DNA from: Variovorax sp. 54
GTDB lineage: Bacteria; Pseudomonadota; Gammaproteobacteria; Burkholderiales; Burkholderiaceae_C
Length of the DNA stretch: 64,000 nt
Direction of reading: 5' to 3'
Assembly: GCF_002754375.1 (NCBI RefSeq)
Contig: NZ_PEFF01000001.1
Location: 1,302,001 to 1,366,000, forward strand
Program-made: the position numbers and the translations under genes
In this document: positions 18,357 through 27,414 of the stretch, piece after piece
Numbering within the stretch: position 1 is the first letter of the stretch
How the letters are laid out: each line of letters begins with the position of its first letter
The notes under the pieces: generated by a model
What the model was told of the DNA's origin: nothing
What the model saw: only the letters and a program-made list of their open reading frames with translations
Database searches by the model: none

Positions 18357-18493
18357 GATGTGGAACTCCTTGTTGAGGGGGCGTTGTGGGCCCATGTGTG
18401 TATTGAACGCCCCAAATGCAAACCGCGTGGACGCTGCAATGTGAAGAGCGTTGCCAAAAGTAACCCCCGCAGGCCCCCCTCTAGAATGACGCG

Positions 18494-20308
<1,815 letters not shown>

Positions 20309-20332
20309 GGCCGCTTGCCGCGTTCTCCCGCG

Positions 20333-20363
20333 AAGCCGGGGCCGTTGTGGCTCCGGCTTTTTT
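20333..20363 (+). terminator. Intrinsic terminator after glnS
   Basis: AGCCGGGGCC and GGCTCCGGCT pair around a short GTTGT loop and are followed by six T, 25 bp after the glnS stop. Confidence 0.85.
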
Positions 20364-20405
20364 CATGCGCCGGGCGCTTGCAGACCCCGGCTATCCTGTC
20401 GGTTC

Positions 20406-20969
20406 ATGAACGCTCCGAGCTCTTCTTCCCGCCTCATCCGCTTCAACAAACCCTACGGCGTCCTCAGCCAGTTCACGCCCGAGGGCCGTTGGCGCGGCCT
20501 GAAGGACTTCATCGACCTCCCCGGTGTCTACGTCGCCGGCCGGCTCGATGCCGACAGCGAAGGCCTGCTGCTGCTCACCGACGACGGCAAGCTCCAGGCG
20601 CGCATCGCCGATCCGCGCTTCAAGATGGAGAAGACCTACTGGGTGCAGGTGGAGGGCGTGCCGACCGACGAGGCGCTGGCGGCGCTGCGCAACGGCGTGC
20701 AGCTCAACGACGGCCCCACACGCCCCGCAACAGCGCGCCTGCTCGATCCGCCGCCCGCCGTGTGGAACCGCGAGCCCCCCATCCGCGAGCGCAAGCTCAT
20801 TCCCACCGCGTGGCTGGAGCTGGCGATCAGCGAAGGCCGCAACCGCCAGGTGCGGCGCATGACGGCGGCCGTGGGGCTGCCGACGTTGCGCCTCATCCGC
20901 GCCGCCATCGGGCCTTACACGCTCGACGGACTGGCGCCCGGAACCTGGCTGGAACAGAACGGCGGCTGA
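20406..20969 (+). CDS. rluE: RluE-type 23S rRNA pseudouridine synthase
   Basis: 187-residue RsuA/RluE family pseudouridine synthase. It lacks the S4 domain and begins with the catalytic core: [13 protein letters not shown], the catalytic Asp in [19 protein letters not shown], and [23 protein letters not shown]. Short length and absent S4 domain fit RluE (23S rRNA U2457 in E. coli) better than RluB or RsuA. The ATG at 20406 is the only start that gives the standard N-terminus. Confidence 0.9.
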   Translation: MNAPSSSSRLIRFNKPYGVLSQFTPEGRWRGLKDFIDLPGVYVAGRLDADSEGLLLLTDDGKLQARIADPRFKMEKTYWVQVEGVPTDEALAALRNGVQLNDGPTRPATARLLDPPPAVWNREPPIRERKLIPTAWLELAISEGRNRQVRRMTAAVGLPTLRLIRAAIGPYTLDGLAPGTWLEQNGG

Positions 20970-21006
20970 GCCGCCGCACCACCAACTCTTCATTCGAATC
21001 CTGTCC

Positions 21007-21912
21007 ATGCACATGAACCTTCCTTTCTCCGACCTCCCCTCCTCTGCCGCATTGAACCGTCGCAGCGCCGTGCTCGGCGCCCTCGGCTTGCTGGCGCTGC
21101 CGGCCGGTGCCGCGACCCCGGCCAAGAAAAACAACAAGCCGCAGTCGCCCGACGTCTGGCCGCATGCCTTGCTGGTGCCCGGCGGCGTTGCCCGCCTGTC
21201 GCTCGGCCCGGCGGCCACGCGCCCCAAGGCCTTTGCCGGTGACGTGCCCGTGTTGGTGCTCGGCGATCCGATCGAATGGACCGCGCTGGTCGGCATTCCG
21301 CTCGCCACCTCACCCGGCGAAGCCAGCATCAGCGTGCGCGCCGAGGGCAAGCCCGATCGCCAGATCGCCTACACCGTGGCCCCGAAGCAGTACCGCGAAC
21401 AACGCCTGACGGTGGCGCCGCGCAGGGTCGACCTGTCGCCCGAGGACCAGGCCCGCTACAACAAGGAGCGCGATCACCTGACCGGCGTGATGGCCACGCT
21501 CACCGACCTGCGCCCCGACACCGCGCTGCAGATGCGCGTGCCCGTGCCGGGCCGCCGCTCCAGCTCGTTCGGCCTGCGCCGCGTGTTCAACGGCCAGTCG
21601 CGCAATCCGCACAGCGGCATGGACATCGCGGCCGGCACCGGCACGCCCGTGCTCGCGCCGCTGGCCGGCAGGGTGATCGACACCGGCGACTACCTCTTGC
21701 CCGGCGGCACCGTCTGGCTCGACCACGGCGGCGGCCTGCTGACGATGTACTGCCACCTGAGCCGCTGGGACGTGAAGGTCGGCGACGTGCTCAAGGCCGG
21801 CGAGCCGCTGGCCGCTGTGGGCGCGACGGGACGGGTGACCGGGCCGCACCTGCATTGGGGGGTGATGCTGAATCGGACGATGGTGGACCCGGCGTTGTTC
21901 GTTGCGGGTTGA
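21007..21912 (+). CDS. M23 (LytM) family peptidase
   Basis: 301-residue exported peptidoglycan peptidase. A signal with an RR motif (NRRSAVLGALGLLALPAGAA) precedes an N-terminal beta domain, then an M23 domain in the last about 120 residues with the zinc motifs HSGMDIA (HxxxD) and HLHWGV (HxH). It probably cleaves peptidoglycan cross-links or acts in envelope remodelling. Starts at 21007 or 21013 are both possible. The 3' end of the gene switches to T/G-ending codons. Confidence 0.9.
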   Translation: MHMNLPFSDLPSSAALNRRSAVLGALGLLALPAGAATPAKKNNKPQSPDVWPHALLVPGGVARLSLGPAATRPKAFAGDVPVLVLGDPIEWTALVGIPLATSPGEASISVRAEGKPDRQIAYTVAPKQYREQRLTVAPRRVDLSPEDQARYNKERDHLTGVMATLTDLRPDTALQMRVPVPGRRSSSFGLRRVFNGQSRNPHSGMDIAAGTGTPVLAPLAGRVIDTGDYLLPGGTVWLDHGGGLLTMYCHLSRWDVKVGDVLKAGEPLAAVGATGRVTGPHLHWGVMLNRTMVDPALFVAG

Positions 21913-21945
21913 GACTGAAGAATCACCGGCACTACACTGCGCAAG

Positions 21946-22236
21946 ATGCGCCCCTCCGAAGCTCTGTCCCGCCATCGCGATCGCATTCGCGAGATTGCGC
22001 TGAGCCACCATGTCAGCGACGTCCGGGTCTTCGGATCGGCCCTGCGAGGTGACGACGGGGTCGACAGCGACCTCGATCTGCTGGTGGAGCCCACGGCGCA
22101 GACCACGCTCATGGACATCGGGGCCATCCGCCATGAGCTGAAGTGCCTGCTGGGCATGGAAGTGGATGTGCTCACGCCCAACGGCTTGCCGCCGAAGTTT
22201 CGCGACCAGGTGCTGCGCGAGGCTGTGCCCGTATGA
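21946..22236 (+). CDS. mntA: MntA-type nucleotidyltransferase antitoxin
   Basis: 96-residue minimal nucleotidyltransferase. Its active-site motif fits GS-x10-DxD exactly: Gly30-Ser31, ten residues, Asp42-Leu43-Asp44. In the characterised HepT/MntA (type VII) systems the MNT protein silences the HEPN toxin by adding AMP to a tyrosine near its active site. Its TGA overlaps the ATG of the next gene (ATGA at 22233-22236), so antitoxin and toxin are translationally coupled, with the antitoxin first. Confidence 0.88.
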   Translation: MRPSEALSRHRDRIREIALSHHVSDVRVFGSALRGDDGVDSDLDLLVEPTAQTTLMDIGAIRHELKCLLGMEVDVLTPNGLPPKFRDQVLREAVPV

Positions 22237-22592
22237 GTCGGGGCGATCCGCTGCGGGTGCCGGACTACCTAGGCCACATCCTGCAGGCCATCGACAACGC
22301 CCAGGACTACACGCAAGGTGCCACACTCGATGGCTACCTCGCGGATCGCCGAACACAGGATGCCGTGGTGCGGAACCTGGAAGTCATCGGTGCTGCGTGC
22401 AACAACGTCGTCAAGCACCATGCCGACTTCGCCGCAGCGCATTCAGACATCCCGTGGCGCTTCGCCTACGAGATGCGCAATGCGCTCGCGCACGGCTACT
22501 TCACGGTCGATCACGCCATCGTCTGGCAAACCATCCTGCGCGATCTGCCGCCGCTGCGGGAACAGATCGAAAAACTCCTGACGTCTTCGTAG
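22233..22592 (+). CDS. hepT: HepT-type HEPN ribonuclease toxin
   Basis: 119-residue all-helical HEPN protein of the DUF86/HepT family. The RNase and modification motif Rx4HxY is intact as RNALAHGY: Arg82, His87, and Tyr89, the residue that the MNT partner AMPylates in studied systems. Start at 22233 overlaps mntA. Nothing suggests inactivation. The expected role is growth arrest by RNA cleavage when the antitoxin is lost, for instance in plasmid-like maintenance or phage response. Confidence 0.88.
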   Translation: MSRGDPLRVPDYLGHILQAIDNAQDYTQGATLDGYLADRRTQDAVVRNLEVIGAACNNVVKHHADFAAAHSDIPWRFAYEMRNALAHGYFTVDHAIVWQTILRDLPPLREQIEKLLTSS

Positions 22593-22609
22593 CGCCGGGG
22601 GCGACAGCA

Positions 22610-22626
22610 CCGCGGAAACACCGCGG
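22610..22626. terminator. Short hairpin between convergent genes
   Basis: CCGCGG at 22610-22615 and again at 22621-22626 with AAACA between; both halves are self-complementary. It lies between hepT and the convergent hydrolase gene. No T-tract, so the terminator call is weak. Confidence 0.3.
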
Positions 22627-22659
22627 CACCTGCTGATCTGCTGAAGAAGAACGCCGCCC

Positions 22660-23595
22660 TCAGAGTGGCTTGGTCAGATACACCGCCTCGCGCCCCACGA
22701 TCGTTCGCTGCGCCGGCATGAAGATCGTGCAGTCGTCGCACGGCGCGCGGATTTCGTCCGGGCCGTTGGTGGCGATCAGCTCGCCCTTGGCAAAGGTCTC
22801 GAAGCCGATCAGCGGGCGCACGAAGGCGAAGTCTTCCGACTTGATGACGTGCGTCTGCAGCAGCTCGAAGCGGCGCTGCTCGCCGGGCGCGGGCACGGCC
22901 GGGTCCTTGTCGATGAGGCCGAAGTGCGCCAGAAAGTCGAGCGAAATGGCGGTGGCCAGCTCGGAGGCCGAGCGCAGGAAATGCTGGCCGCACTCGGCCA
23001 CCAGCGCCACGCCCTTGCCGTCGGCCTTGCCATGCTGGCCGTGTTGGATCAGCGGCGTGCCCGAGCCCAGGCCGTCGGGCATCACCAGGTGCACCGACGG
23101 GCGGCCGATGGCCATGGCGGCCTCGGCGTTGCGGTCGAAGGCCGGGTACACCCAGAACGGGATCACGGGCTGGCTCGTGGAATGGATGTCGAGGATGTGG
23201 TCGGCCGCGCTCACCACCGGGCGCAGCACGCGGGCACGGCTCAGCTCGGGGCTGTCCTCGCTGCCGTCGAGCCATTCGGGCGACCACACGCGGTTGAGGT
23301 TGTGCACCAGCTGGCGGCTGTCGAAGGGCAGCGCCTCGTTGAAGGACTCGTAGGCCGCCACGTTGGCAAAGCTGATGGTGAGCGTGCCGATCTTCGGGCG
23401 CACGCCGGTGTCGAGCAGGTGCGTGGCGGCGGTCATGCCGCAGATCTCGTTGCCGTGCGTCAGCGCATTGATCAGCACGTGCGGGCCGGGCTTGCCGGAC
23501 TCGAAGCGGTGCACGTAGTCGATGCCGACGTTGCCCTCGCGGTAGGCGGACAGGTCGCGGGGGAGGACTTCGAGGGCGGGGGGCGATTGGGTCAT
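22660..23595 (-). CDS. Succinylglutamate desuccinylase/aspartoacylase-family hydrolase
   Basis: 311-residue zinc hydrolase of the M14-like AstE/aspartoacylase family. Zinc ligands are visible as HGNE (ALTHGNEICGM, about residues 46-49) and the downstream His in DHILDIHSTSQPV; Glu in ALVAECGQH is the likely catalytic residue. The family deacylates N-acyl amino acids or peptides. No arginine-succinyltransferase pathway genes are nearby, so the substrate is unknown. It converges with the toxin gene and diverges from fic. Confidence 0.85.
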   Translation of the reverse strand: MTQSPPALEVLPRDLSAYREGNVGIDYVHRFESGKPGPHVLINALTHGNEICGMTAATHLLDTGVRPKIGTLTISFANVAAYESFNEALPFDSRQLVHNLNRVWSPEWLDGSEDSPELSRARVLRPVVSAADHILDIHSTSQPVIPFWVYPAFDRNAEAAMAIGRPSVHLVMPDGLGSGTPLIQHGQHGKADGKGVALVAECGQHFLRSASELATAISLDFLAHFGLIDKDPAVPAPGEQRRFELLQTHVIKSEDFAFVRPLIGFETFAKGELIATNGPDEIRAPCDDCTIFMPAQRTIVGREAVYLTKPL

Positions 23596-23675
23596 GGGGG
23601 ATGGAATGGAATGAGCGGCCGGACGAGTTTGCTACAGGTCACAGATTTGTGCCTTTCTTCCCAAAAACAGCGCCC

Positions 23676-23698
23676 TGAGCCGCAAATTCACATTTGCG
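23676..23698. promoter_or_regulatory. Hairpin CGCAAAT/ATTTGCG upstream of fic
   Basis: CGCAAAT (23681-23687) and ATTTGCG (23692-23698) are perfect 7-bp arms around TCAC. The left arm is part of TGAGCCGCAAAT, sharing TGAGCCGC with the inverted repeat over the fic start. It lies 38-60 bp before the start codon, where a promoter would be. Confidence 0.5.
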
Positions 23699-23708
23699 AA
23701 TCATTTTT

Positions 23709-23736
23709 TGAGCCGATTTATCTAAAATGCGGCTCA
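23709..23736. promoter_or_regulatory. Inverted repeat overlapping the fic start, candidate autoregulatory operator
   Basis: TGAGCCGATTT (23709-23719) faces AAATGCGGCTCA (23725-23736); the arms differ by a single-base gap. The right arm ends on the A of the start codon at 23736. Together with TGAGCCGCAAAT at 23676 this makes three related copies. The Fic protein has a C-terminal winged-helix-like region, so binding to its own gene is a reasonable inference. Confidence 0.55.
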
Positions 23737-24893
23737 TGGCCACCTTCGCCCCGCTCTACATCTGGCAGCAGCCCGACTGGCCGCAGCTTCGATTCGAGCT
23801 GTCCGAAGCCAGCCCGGCCCTGCTCCGCGCGCGTGAACTCCGAGGGGAAGTGAACGGCATGGCGCGAGCCATCGGCCGGGAAGGGTTGGTCGGCGTCGAG
23901 CAGGAACTGTGGACGCAGGAAGCCGTGGCCACCGCCGCCATCGAAGGCGAGCGGCTGGACCTTGCCGCGGTGCGTTCGTCGGTCATGCGGCGCCTCGGCA
24001 CCGACGATGCCGGCCCGACCGACCGGTACATCGACGGGTTGGTCGAAGTCATCCATGACGCCACGACGAACTTCGATGCACCACTCGACACAGACCGGCT
24101 GTGCCGTTGGCAATCGGCGCTCTTTCCGGGCGGCACGACCGGCATCCGGCGCATCGCGGTCGGCCGTTACCGGGATCACGCCGATGCCATGCAGATCGTG
24201 AGCGGCCTGCCCGGCAAGGAGGTGGTGCACTACACGGCGCCTCCTTCTTCCACCGTCCCGCGCGAAATGGACGCCTTCCTCGCATGGTTTGCACAGACAC
24301 GGCACGCGGGCATGGACGGCATTGCGCGCGCCGCCATCGCGCACCTGTGGTTCGAAACCATCCACCCGTTCGAAGATGGCAACGGTCGCGTCGGCCGCGC
24401 GGTGGCCGACATGGCGTTGGCACAGGACACAGGCGCTTCCACACGGCTCTTCAGCCTGTCGAGGCAACTGCTCAAAGACCGCAAGGGCTACTACGACGCG
24501 TTGGCCGTGGGCCAGTCGGGCGACGCAGACGTCACCCCCTTCGTGCAGTGGTTCGCGCAAGCGTTCGGCGAGGCCTGCATCGCGTCGAGCCAGGTGATCC
24601 AGTCGTCACTCGAGCGCTCCCGCTTCTGGGCACGGCATGCACAGCACCCGCTCAACGAGCGGCAACGGGCCTTGCTGCGCCGGCTGCTCGAGGCCGGCGA
24701 TGGAGGCTTTCTCGGCGGCCTCAATGTGGAGAAGTATCTGAAGATGGTGCGGGTGTCGAAGGCGACAGCCACGCGGGATCTCTCGGAGCTCGTGCAGAAC
24801 GGCATGCTGTACACCATGGGTCAGGGCAAGGCGGTGCGCTACTACCTTGCCATGCCCGGGTGGACGCACGGTGTCGCGGCCAAAGCCAGCTGA
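23736..24893 (+). CDS. Fic-domain AMP transferase with N-terminal inhibitory helix and C-terminal winged helix
   Basis: 385-residue Fic protein that should transfer AMP from ATP to a protein target. The catalytic motif is intact: HPFEDGNGRVGR, residues 210-221. The inhibitory motif TAAIEG (residues 66-71; consensus [S/T]xxxE[G/N]) precedes the Fic core, making it class II, in which the Glu blocks ATP and the activity is self-restrained. The last about 90 residues (NERQRALLRRLLEAG through VSKATATRDLSELVQNG) form a winged-helix-like DNA-binding region. Start at 23736 is preferred; ATG at 23727 lies inside the palindrome. The DUF4172-like N-terminus agrees with known chromosomal Fic proteins. 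Confidence 0.92.
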   Translation: MATFAPLYIWQQPDWPQLRFELSEASPALLRARELRGEVNGMARAIGREGLVGVEQELWTQEAVATAAIEGERLDLAAVRSSVMRRLGTDDAGPTDRYIDGLVEVIHDATTNFDAPLDTDRLCRWQSALFPGGTTGIRRIAVGRYRDHADAMQIVSGLPGKEVVHYTAPPSSTVPREMDAFLAWFAQTRHAGMDGIARAAIAHLWFETIHPFEDGNGRVGRAVADMALAQDTGASTRLFSLSRQLLKDRKGYYDALAVGQSGDADVTPFVQWFAQAFGEACIASSQVIQSSLERSRFWARHAQHPLNERQRALLRRLLEAGDGGFLGGLNVEKYLKMVRVSKATATRDLSELVQNGMLYTMGQGKAVRYYLAMPGWTHGVAAKAS

Positions 24894-24922
24894 ATCCGCT
24901 GCGCCCATACCGACTCATCAAT

Positions 24923-26125
24923 TCACCAATTCACCTCACGCTCCGGCGTCGCAGAAATGTGGTGAATCGACAGATCCGCCCCGTCGTATTCCTCTTCCTG
25001 CGACAGCCGCAGCCCCATCGTCGCCTTGAGCACGCCGTACACCACGGCACCGCCGATCAGCGCCCAGACCACGCCGAGCAAGGTGCCGATGAGCTGCGCC
25101 CACAGGTTCACGCCGCCGATGCCGCCCAGCGCCTGGGTGCCGAAAATGCCGGCCGCGATGCCGCCCCAGGTGCCGCACAGGCCGTGCAGCGGCCACACGC
25201 CGAGCACGTCGTCGATCTTCCATTTGTTCTGGGTGCGCGTGAACATGAAGACGAAGATGGCGCCGGCCACGCCGCCCGCCACGAGCGCGCCCAGCGGGTG
25301 CATGAGGTCGGAGCCGGCGCACACGGCCACGAGGCCGGCGAGCGGGCCGTTGTAGACGAAGCCGGGGTCGTTCTTGCCCATGGCCAGCGCCACCAGCGTG
25401 CCGCCGACCATCGCCATCAGCGAGTTGACGGCGACGAGGCCCGAGATCTTGTCGATGCTCTGCGCGCTCATCACGTTGAAGCCGAACCAGCCCACGCACA
25501 GCACCCACGCGCCCAGCGCCAGGAACGGGATGTTCGACGGCGGGTGTGCGCTCAGCGAGCCGTCGCCGCGGTAGCGGTTGCGGCGCGCGCCCAACAAGAG
25601 CACAGCCGGCAGCGCGAGCCAGCCGCCCACGGCGTGCACGACGACCGAGCCGGCGAAGTCATGGAACTCATGACCCGTGACCGAAGCGATCCAGGCCTGG
25701 ATGCCGAAGGCCTTGTTCCAGGCAATGCCCTCGTACAGCGGGTAGACGAAACCGACGATGACCGCGGTGGCGATCAGCTGCGGCCAGAACTTGGCGCGCT
25801 CGGCGATGCCGCCCGAGATGATGGCCGGAATGGCCGCTGCGAAGGTCAGCAGGAAGAAGAACTTCACCAGCTCGTAGCCGCTTCTTGCCGACAGTTCGGT
25901 GGCGCTGACGAAGAAATGCGTGCCGTAGGCCACGCCGTAGCCCACCAGGAAGTACACGATGGTCGACACCGAGAAGTCGACCAGGATCTTGACCAGCGCA
26001 TTGACCTGGTTCTTCTTGCGCACGGTGCCCAGTTCCAGAAAGGCAAAGCCGGCATGCATGGCCAGGACCATGATGGCGCCGAGAAGGATGAACAGCGCAT
26101 CAGCGCCCTGTTTGAGTGCGTCCAT
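24923..26125 (-). CDS. amt: Ammonium transporter (Amt)
   Basis: 400-residue Amt/Rh channel conducting ammonium into the cell, with about 11 membrane helices. Family landmarks are HDFAGSVVVHAVGGW (first pore His), the CGTWGG block in PLHGLCGTWGGIAAG (second pore His), and GPLAGLVAVCAGSDL. The ATG at 26125 gives the usual N-terminus without a signal peptide; the frame remains open far upstream by chance. No glnK gene is adjacent, although amt genes usually have one. A sigma54 promoter lies about 75 bp upstream. Confidence 0.95.
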   Translation of the reverse strand: MDALKQGADALFILLGAIMVLAMHAGFAFLELGTVRKKNQVNALVKILVDFSVSTIVYFLVGYGVAYGTHFFVSATELSARSGYELVKFFFLLTFAAAIPAIISGGIAERAKFWPQLIATAVIVGFVYPLYEGIAWNKAFGIQAWIASVTGHEFHDFAGSVVVHAVGGWLALPAVLLLGARRNRYRGDGSLSAHPPSNIPFLALGAWVLCVGWFGFNVMSAQSIDKISGLVAVNSLMAMVGGTLVALAMGKNDPGFVYNGPLAGLVAVCAGSDLMHPLGALVAGGVAGAIFVFMFTRTQNKWKIDDVLGVWPLHGLCGTWGGIAAGIFGTQALGGIGGVNLWAQLIGTLLGVVWALIGGAVVYGVLKATMGLRLSQEEEYDGADLSIHHISATPEREVNW

Positions 26126-26194
26126 GAGAGCTTCTTGCAGGTTTTTGGTTTGATTTGGTGCGTCGCACCCGAACGGCTCGGGGCGCCGGCGCAA

Positions 26195-26214
26195 GAAAGC
26201 AAAAATGGTGCCTG
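26195..26214 (-). promoter_or_regulatory. Sigma54 (-24/-12) promoter of amt
   Basis: On the minus strand AGGCACCATTTTTGCTT contains GG (26212-26211), ten bases, then GC (26200-26199), matching the TGGCAC-N5-TTGCT sigma54 consensus except for its first base. It lies about 75-90 bp before the amt start. Two ATGGTGC elements (plus strand, 26205-26211 and 26226-26232) resemble NtrC half-sites. This predicts induction by nitrogen limitation through NtrC. Confidence 0.75.
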
Positions 26215-26295
26215 GAGGCTCTTTGATGGTGCGAAACGACCCAAGAATGGGCCGATTCCGCAGGGCGCGCACCGGATCGGAACGCGCCGAAGCGC

Positions 26296-27258
26296 TCAGC
26301 CCGCGCCGCCGCGCAGCGCGTCGCGATAGCGCCGGCTGCAGGGCACGGTCGTGCCGTCGTGCATGTGCAGCCGGGCATCGCCGCCGTCGAGCGGCTCGAT
26401 CTCCTTGATGCGGCCCAGGTTCACCGCGTGGCTGCGGTGCACGCGCACGAAGGTGGCGGGGTCGAGCTGGGTCAGGAAGTCGGTGAGCGTGGCGCGCAGC
26501 AGGTAGTCGTGGCCGTTGACGTGCAGGCCGACGTAGTTGCCCTCGGCCTGCAGCCAGTCGATGTCGGTGGCGGCGATGAGGAATTCGCGGCGCAGCTTGC
26601 GCACGAGAAAACGTTCGGGGCGGGCAACAACGGACAGTGGCGCCGGCGGCGCTTCGACAGCGGGCGCGGGAGGCATGGCAGCGTCGGTGGGCGGCCCGGC
26701 TGCCACCAGCGGCACCGCGGCCTCGGCCGCCCCTGCGTCCTCCGGCGCATCGAGCACCCGTGCCTCCCCCTGCAGCCGCAGCATGAACAGCCGATAGGCC
26801 CAGATGCCGAAGACCATCGACGCGTACGCGCGCACGTCCTTCAGGTATTCGTAGCCCCACTGGCCGCGCCAGTCCGCGAAGTCGTAGCGCTCGCCGACCG
26901 CTGCGTAGGCCAGCGCGCGCAGCGCGAACATGGCCACCACGTGCACCACGCTGAAGACCACGCTGGCCACCGCATGCCCCACCAGGTAGCGCAGCAGGTG
27001 CCTGCGCGGCAGCGGCGACAGCCAGCGCTCGACCGCCACGATGCCCGGCACCAGCGCCAGCAGCACGAGGTGGCTGGAACCCTCCCACACCAGAATCTCC
27101 CAGGTGGCGTGCGGCACGGCGCGCCGCCCTGCATCGACCAGCGCCACCGAGGTGTTGAACACGGCCTGCACCGCCATGACCACGATCCAGAAACCCACCT
27201 CCACGTACCGTCGGATCGGCTCGTAGCGTTCGTACAGGTTCTTGTGCGGGTCTCGCAT
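26296..27258 (-). CDS. Membrane-anchored LytTR-domain regulator
   Basis: 320-residue protein combining about four N-terminal membrane helices (GFWIVVMAVQAVFNTSVAL, SSHLVLLALVPGIVAVE, LVGHAVASVVFSVVHVVAMFALRAL and one near residue 155) with an Ala/Pro-rich linker and a C-terminal LytTR DNA-binding domain (IDWLQAEGNYVGLHV, FVRVHRSHAVNLGRI). There is no receiver domain, so it may sense directly in the membrane and bind DNA from there. The ATG at 27258 begins just before the first helix. It lies upstream of amt in the same direction and diverges from an acyltransferase gene. Confidence 0.87.
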   Translation of the reverse strand: MRDPHKNLYERYEPIRRYVEVGFWIVVMAVQAVFNTSVALVDAGRRAVPHATWEILVWEGSSHLVLLALVPGIVAVERWLSPLPRRHLLRYLVGHAVASVVFSVVHVVAMFALRALAYAAVGERYDFADWRGQWGYEYLKDVRAYASMVFGIWAYRLFMLRLQGEARVLDAPEDAGAAEAAVPLVAAGPPTDAAMPPAPAVEAPPAPLSVVARPERFLVRKLRREFLIAATDIDWLQAEGNYVGLHVNGHDYLLRATLTDFLTQLDPATFVRVHRSHAVNLGRIKEIEPLDGGDARLHMHDGTTVPCSRRYRDALRGGAG

Positions 27259-27414
27259 GCGGGGAATTCTCGCGAAAACAGGCCCCCGGGGTCGGCCCAT
27301 TTCGTCCCTGCGGGGCACCGCTCGTCACAAAGCGGGGGCGATCCGTCCCCTCACCGACCCCAGCCGGGGCTGCGGACCCGAGCATCGCGGCTTCTTCGCT
27401 TCGAGGCGCTTGCA

